Notes under the pieces: generated by a model
Database searches by the model: none
What the model saw: only the letters and a program-made list of their open reading frames with translations
What the model was told of the DNA's origin: nothing
Shown here: in pieces, positions 61,067-64,000 of the stretch
How the letters are laid out: each line of letters starts with the position of its first letter
Numbering within the stretch: position 1 is the first letter of the stretch
Position numbers and translations under genes: made by a program
Assembly (NCBI RefSeq): GCF_900217905.1
Contig: NZ_OBMO01000007.1
Span: forward strand, 121,736 to 185,735
Direction of reading: 5' to 3'
Length of the DNA stretch: 64,000 nucleotides
From: Alloalcanivorax xenomutans
Lineage (GTDB): Bacteria; Pseudomonadota; Gammaproteobacteria; Pseudomonadales; Alcanivoracaceae

Positions 61067-62071
61067 ATGGGCATAGCCTTTGAGCCGTTGTTGGTAAAAG
61101 AGCCGTTGCAGGACCGTTTCGGCCGGGTCAAACGCAAGCTGCGCTTGTCACTGACCGACCGCTGCAACTTCCGTTGCCGGTATTGCATGCCGGAACACCC
61201 GCAATGGCTGCCCGGGCGGGAACTGATGGACCGGGAGGAACTGCTGCGGCTGGCGACTCTGTTCGTGGACAACGGTATTGAAGAGCTGCGCCTGACCGGC
61301 GGCGAGCCGCTGCTGCGCAAGGACGTGGTGGCGTGCGTGGCGGCGCTGTCCCGGTTGCGTGAGCATGGGTTGAAGCGGCTGTCGATGACCACCAACGGCA
61401 CCCGCTTGCCGGCATTGCTCGATGACCTGATCGAGGCCGGCCTGGACGATCTGAACATTAGTCTGGACGCGGTGGACGAAGGCCGTTTCCAGGCGCTTAC
61501 CCGCCGCCCGCTGGCGCCGGTGCTGGCGGGGATCGAAAAGGCCCGCGACAGCGGCCTGCCGGTGAAACTGAACGCGGTGCTGATACAGGGGTATAACGAC
61601 GACCAGATCCTGCCGCTGACCCACTGGGCCAAGGCCCGTGATCTGCCGTTGCGCTTCATCGAATACATGCCGCTGGACGAACCGGGCCGCTGGCGTGAGG
61701 AGCAGGTGGTGTCCGAGGCTCGCATTCTCGATACGCTGGCCGGCCACTATCGGATCGAGGCACTGCCCCGCGGGGCGGCCCCGGCCACCGAATACCGACT
61801 CGATGAGCGCTACACCCTGGGCGTGATCTCCACCGTGACCCGGCCCTTTTGCGCCGATTGCGACCGGCTGCGGCTGACCGCCAACGGGCATCTTTACACC
61901 TGCCTGTTCGCCCGCCAGGGGCACGATCTGCTGACGCCGCTGCGCGGAGGGGAAAGCGAGGCCCTGCTGCGGCGTCGCATCGAACAGAGAGTCTGGCACA
62001 AGGACGCCGGCTACGCGGCCACGCCCGGCCCGGTGGACCGGCCAATCACCATGCACGGGATGGGAGGCTGA
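61067..62071 (+). CDS. moaA: GTP 3',8-cyclase MoaA
   Basis: This encodes 334 residues of radical SAM enzyme. The N-terminal cluster motif is CNFRCRYC, the C-terminal cluster FCADCDRLRLTANGHLYTCLF, and the chain ends in Gly-Gly (MHGMGG), required for activity. It performs the first step of molybdopterin synthesis. It starts two bases after mobA and overlaps moaD. Confidence 0.95.
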   Translation: MGIAFEPLLVKEPLQDRFGRVKRKLRLSLTDRCNFRCRYCMPEHPQWLPGRELMDREELLRLATLFVDNGIEELRLTGGEPLLRKDVVACVAALSRLREHGLKRLSMTTNGTRLPALLDDLIEAGLDDLNISLDAVDEGRFQALTRRPLAPVLAGIEKARDSGLPVKLNAVLIQGYNDDQILPLTHWAKARDLPLRFIEYMPLDEPGRWREEQVVSEARILDTLAGHYRIEALPRGAAPATEYRLDERYTLGVISTVTRPFCADCDRLRLTANGHLYTCLFARQGHDLLTPLRGGESEALLRRRIEQRVWHKDAGYAATPGPVDRPITMHGMGG

Positions 62072-62319
62072 TGAATCTGTCCTTTGAACTTTACGGTGAA
62101 CTGATTCCGCTGGCGGGTGGCGAGCGTATCTCCCTCGTCACCGAAATGGCGCCGGCCACGGTGGCCGAGGCACTGAGCGTGCTGGCCGATCAGTGTCCGG
62201 CCCTGCAACCGCGCCTGGATCAGTGCGCCGCGGTGCGCGACACCGACATTTTATTGCGCTCGGACCCGTTGCCGGAAAACGGTCATCTGGTGCTGCTGCC
62301 ACCAGTGGCGGGGGGGTGA
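62071..62319 (+). CDS. moaD: Molybdopterin synthase small subunit MoaD
   Basis: This encodes 82 residues with a ubiquitin-like fold; the terminal VAGG is the Gly-Gly that is thiocarboxylated and carries sulfur to cyclic pyranopterin. The start overlaps the moaA stop by one base and moaE follows two bases on. Confidence 0.93.
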   Translation: MNLSFELYGELIPLAGGERISLVTEMAPATVAEALSVLADQCPALQPRLDQCAAVRDTDILLRSDPLPENGHLVLLPPVAGG

Positions 62320-62321
62320 TC

Positions 62322-62849
62322 ATGACGGATTCGAGTAACAGGATACATTTGACCGAATATCCGATCGCCATCGACGAACTGCTGGCGCTGGATCGCTATC
62401 CGGAGTGCGGTGGCCTGGCCCTGTTCGCCGGCACCGTGCGCGACCATCACCAGGGCTTGCCGGTGGAGAGCTTGCGCTATACCGCCTACGCGCCGTTGGC
62501 GGAAAAGCGCATCGCCGAGATCGAACAACAGGCCCGTGAGCGCTTCGGCCTGAGCTATTGCCGCGTGATGCATCGCCTGGGCGCGCTGCGCATCGGTGAC
62601 GTGGCGATCGTGTGCGTGGCCCGTGCCGCGCATCGGGCGGAGGCGTTCGAGGCGTGCCGTTACCTGGTGGATGAAGTGAAGCATCAGGCGCCGATCTGGA
62701 AGGAAGAATTCTATACCGACGGCAGCAGCGCCTATGTGCAGGGCTGCTGCATCCGCCCGGACTCACGGTCGGGCGATCAGCATCACGCTCATACCGACTC
62801 TCACCCGGACCATCACCGGGTTCCCCATTGTGATGGAGATCATTCTTGA
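62322..62849 (+). CDS. moaE: Molybdopterin synthase large subunit MoaE with His-rich tail
   Basis: This encodes 175 residues, about 25 more than usual. The core has GALRIGDVAIVCVARAAHRAEAFEACR and the active-site KHQAPIWKEEF. The C-terminal extension (about 150-175) is rich in His and Asp (DQHHAHTDSHPDHHRVPHCD), which could bind metal. The enzyme converts cyclic pyranopterin to molybdopterin with MoaD. Its stop overlaps the TTG start of moaCB. Confidence 0.92.
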   Translation: MTDSSNRIHLTEYPIAIDELLALDRYPECGGLALFAGTVRDHHQGLPVESLRYTAYAPLAEKRIAEIEQQARERFGLSYCRVMHRLGALRIGDVAIVCVARAAHRAEAFEACRYLVDEVKHQAPIWKEEFYTDGSSAYVQGCCIRPDSRSGDQHHAHTDSHPDHHRVPHCDGDHS

Positions 62850-63775
62850 AAGACGTCAGTAACAAACCGGACTCGTTCCGCAGCGCCCGCGCGCAGTGCT
62901 GTCTGCGGGCTCCGCAGGACTGCATCGAGCGCCTGCGCCGTGGCGACACCGACAAAGGCGATGCCTTGAAGACCGCGCGCATCGCCGGCATTCTCGCCGC
63001 CAAGCGCACCGACGAACTGCTGCCGCTGTGCCACCCGCTGCCGATCCACCGCGCCGAACTGGAGTTCGAGCTGGGCGAGGAGCAAGTAACGATCCTGGCC
63101 GAAGTGCAGACCATCGGTCCCACCGGGGTGGAAATGGAAGCGCTCACCGCCGCGCAGATGGCGGCACTCACCTTGTACGACATGCTCAAGCCACACTGCC
63201 GTCCGGATCAGTTGGAAATCACCGATGGCCGCCTGCTGGAAAAAACCGGCGGCAAGTCCCAGTTCCGCCGCTATCTGCGTGCGCCGATGAGCGCGGCGGT
63301 GATCGTGCTGTCGGACACCGTGGCCGCTGGCCGTAAACCGGACACCGCCGGGCGCTCGGTGGAGGACGGTCTGGCCGCCGCCGGTTTTGAACCGGTGCAC
63401 TATCAGGTGTTGCCGGACGAGCCGGATCAGCTGCGCGAGGCGGTGCAGACGCAACTGACCGAGGGCACCGCGCTGATCGTTACCGTCGGCGGCACCGGGG
63501 TCGGGCCCCGTGACTGCACCGTGGACACCGTGCAGCCCATGCTGACCACCGAGCTGCCGGGGGTAATGGAAGCGGCGCGGGACTTCGGTCAGCGCCGTAC
63601 GCCCTACGCCATGATGTCACGGGGCATTGCCGGGCTGGCCGGAGATAGCGTGGTGGTGACGTTCCCGGGCAGCCGGCGCGGCGCCGAGGAGACGCTGGCG
63701 GCGCTGCTGCCGGGGCTGGTGCACCTGCTGGAAGTGTGCCGGGCCGGCCGCCCGCATCCGGGCGGGTATCAGTAG
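62846..63775 (+). CDS. Bifunctional MoaC-MoaB fusion
   Basis: This encodes 309 residues starting at TTG 62846, which overlaps the moaE stop. Residues about 1-145 are MoaC (KGDALKTARIAGILAAKRTDELLPLCHPL, GVEMEALTAAQMAALTLYDMLK, KTGGKSQ), which makes cyclic pyranopterin monophosphate. Residues about 148-309 are MoaB/Mog-type (AAVIVLSDTVAAGRKPDTAG, VTVGGTGVGPRDCT, SRGIAGLAGDSVVVTFPGS), which binds or adenylates molybdopterin. Such fusions are known. Last gene of the nitrate/molybdopterin operon. Confidence 0.93.
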   Translation: MKDVSNKPDSFRSARAQCCLRAPQDCIERLRRGDTDKGDALKTARIAGILAAKRTDELLPLCHPLPIHRAELEFELGEEQVTILAEVQTIGPTGVEMEALTAAQMAALTLYDMLKPHCRPDQLEITDGRLLEKTGGKSQFRRYLRAPMSAAVIVLSDTVAAGRKPDTAGRSVEDGLAAAGFEPVHYQVLPDEPDQLREAVQTQLTEGTALIVTVGGTGVGPRDCTVDTVQPMLTTELPGVMEAARDFGQRRTPYAMMSRGIAGLAGDSVVVTFPGSRRGAEETLAALLPGLVHLLEVCRAGRPHPGGYQ

Positions 63776-63825
63776 CACGCGCAGCACCGCCTGACAGCGC
63801 TTCACAGACTGGACTACAAAGCCGC

Positions 63826-63910
63826 TGTAGGAGCTTGCCTGCAAGCGAATTCTTCCACCATTCGGAAAATAGATTCGCTTGCAGGCAAGCGGCCCGCCGC
63901 CCGGCTCCTA
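63826..63910. repeat. REP-like palindrome
   Basis: The perfect 18-bp arms GCTTGCCTGCAAGCGAAT (63833-63850) and its complement (63873-63890) are flanked by outer GTAGGAGC and GCTCCTAT. GGCCCGCCGCCCG lies between inner and outer right arms, as in the repeat at 51380. It follows the moaCB gene and may act as a terminator. Confidence 0.85.
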
Positions 63911-64000
63911 TGTATGGACTCGCCCGTTGCTGTCAACCCTGCCTTGAACATGGCTACCCGGTGGCATCTATGTATCAGGCCTGTTCGAGGAAGCCTCAAC

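Noticed and set aside
1..64000. CRISPR array, prophage, rRNA/tRNA genes, integrase or transposase genes
   Set aside because: None was seen; the only repeats are MITE-like and REP-like palindromes without regular spacing.

Overview
This 64 kb window is ordinary chromosomal sequence from a GC-rich hydrocarbonoclastic gammaproteobacterium. The best guess is Alcanivorax/Alloalcanivorax or a close relative. The basis is an AlmA-like flavoprotein monooxygenase, several acyl-CoA enzymes, the gammaproteobacterial nudE-cysQ and hisBHAF groupings, a Pseudomonas-like two-domain SerB, and REP-like palindromes carrying GTAGGAGC. The genus is an inference from gene content. I saw no rRNA, tRNA, CRISPR array, prophage or transposase gene.

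Layout. 1-7.6 kb: two divergent lipoproteins with serine-hydrolase features, then nudE-cysQ-hydrolase behind a MITE-like repeat. 7.6-14.3 kb: a small membrane protein, a CRP/FNR-type regulator, a PhnZ-like HD protein, a MarR regulator and two surface lipoproteins (metallophosphoesterase/LamG and choice-of-anchor I), each preceded by 11-bp-phased Pho-box repeats. 14.4-26 kb: acyl-CoA synthetase, a five-gene peptide/nickel-type ABC transporter, a TetR regulator and a divergent single-chain acyl-CoA carboxylase. 26-33.3 kb: 2-hydroxyacid dehydrogenase and class V aminotransferase, a DUF2147 protein, then a TetR/SDR/di-iron/Baeyer-Villiger monooxygenase locus. 33.4-38.8 kb: CbrC-like protein, ccdAB toxin-antitoxin, acyl-CoA dehydrogenase, a CHAD protein with a canonical Pho box, and the AlmA-like monooxygenase. 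38.8-43.8 kb: a FecI/FecR/TonB receptor/esterase iron-siderophore system. 43.9-53.7 kb: serB, an AhpA/Smp-like gene, ATP-grasp and GNAT genes, hisBHAF, a YaiI-family gene, arfB and a MORN-like protein. 53.8-63.8 kb: a BASS transporter and a compact nitrate-assimilation/molybdopterin operon (transporter, NasC-like, NasA, mobA, moaA, moaD, moaE, moaCB) behind a sigma-54-type promoter and NtrC-like sites.

How it fits together. Three unlinked loci (9.7, 14.3 and 36.1 kb) look like one phosphate-starvation regulon: two exported phosphatase-like lipoproteins and one polyphosphate-binding-type protein. The nitrate operon carries the genes for making and loading much of its own molybdenum cofactor, but no siroheme nitrite reductase is present here. 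The carboxylase/TetR/ABC/synthetase block and the SDR/di-iron/BVMO block are the least explained metabolic loci. The intergenic DNA is also informative: two related 219-bp and 300-bp elements with 30-bp terminal inverted repeats sit 17 bp upstream of the nudE and hisB start codons, and shorter palindromes share their terminal sequence.
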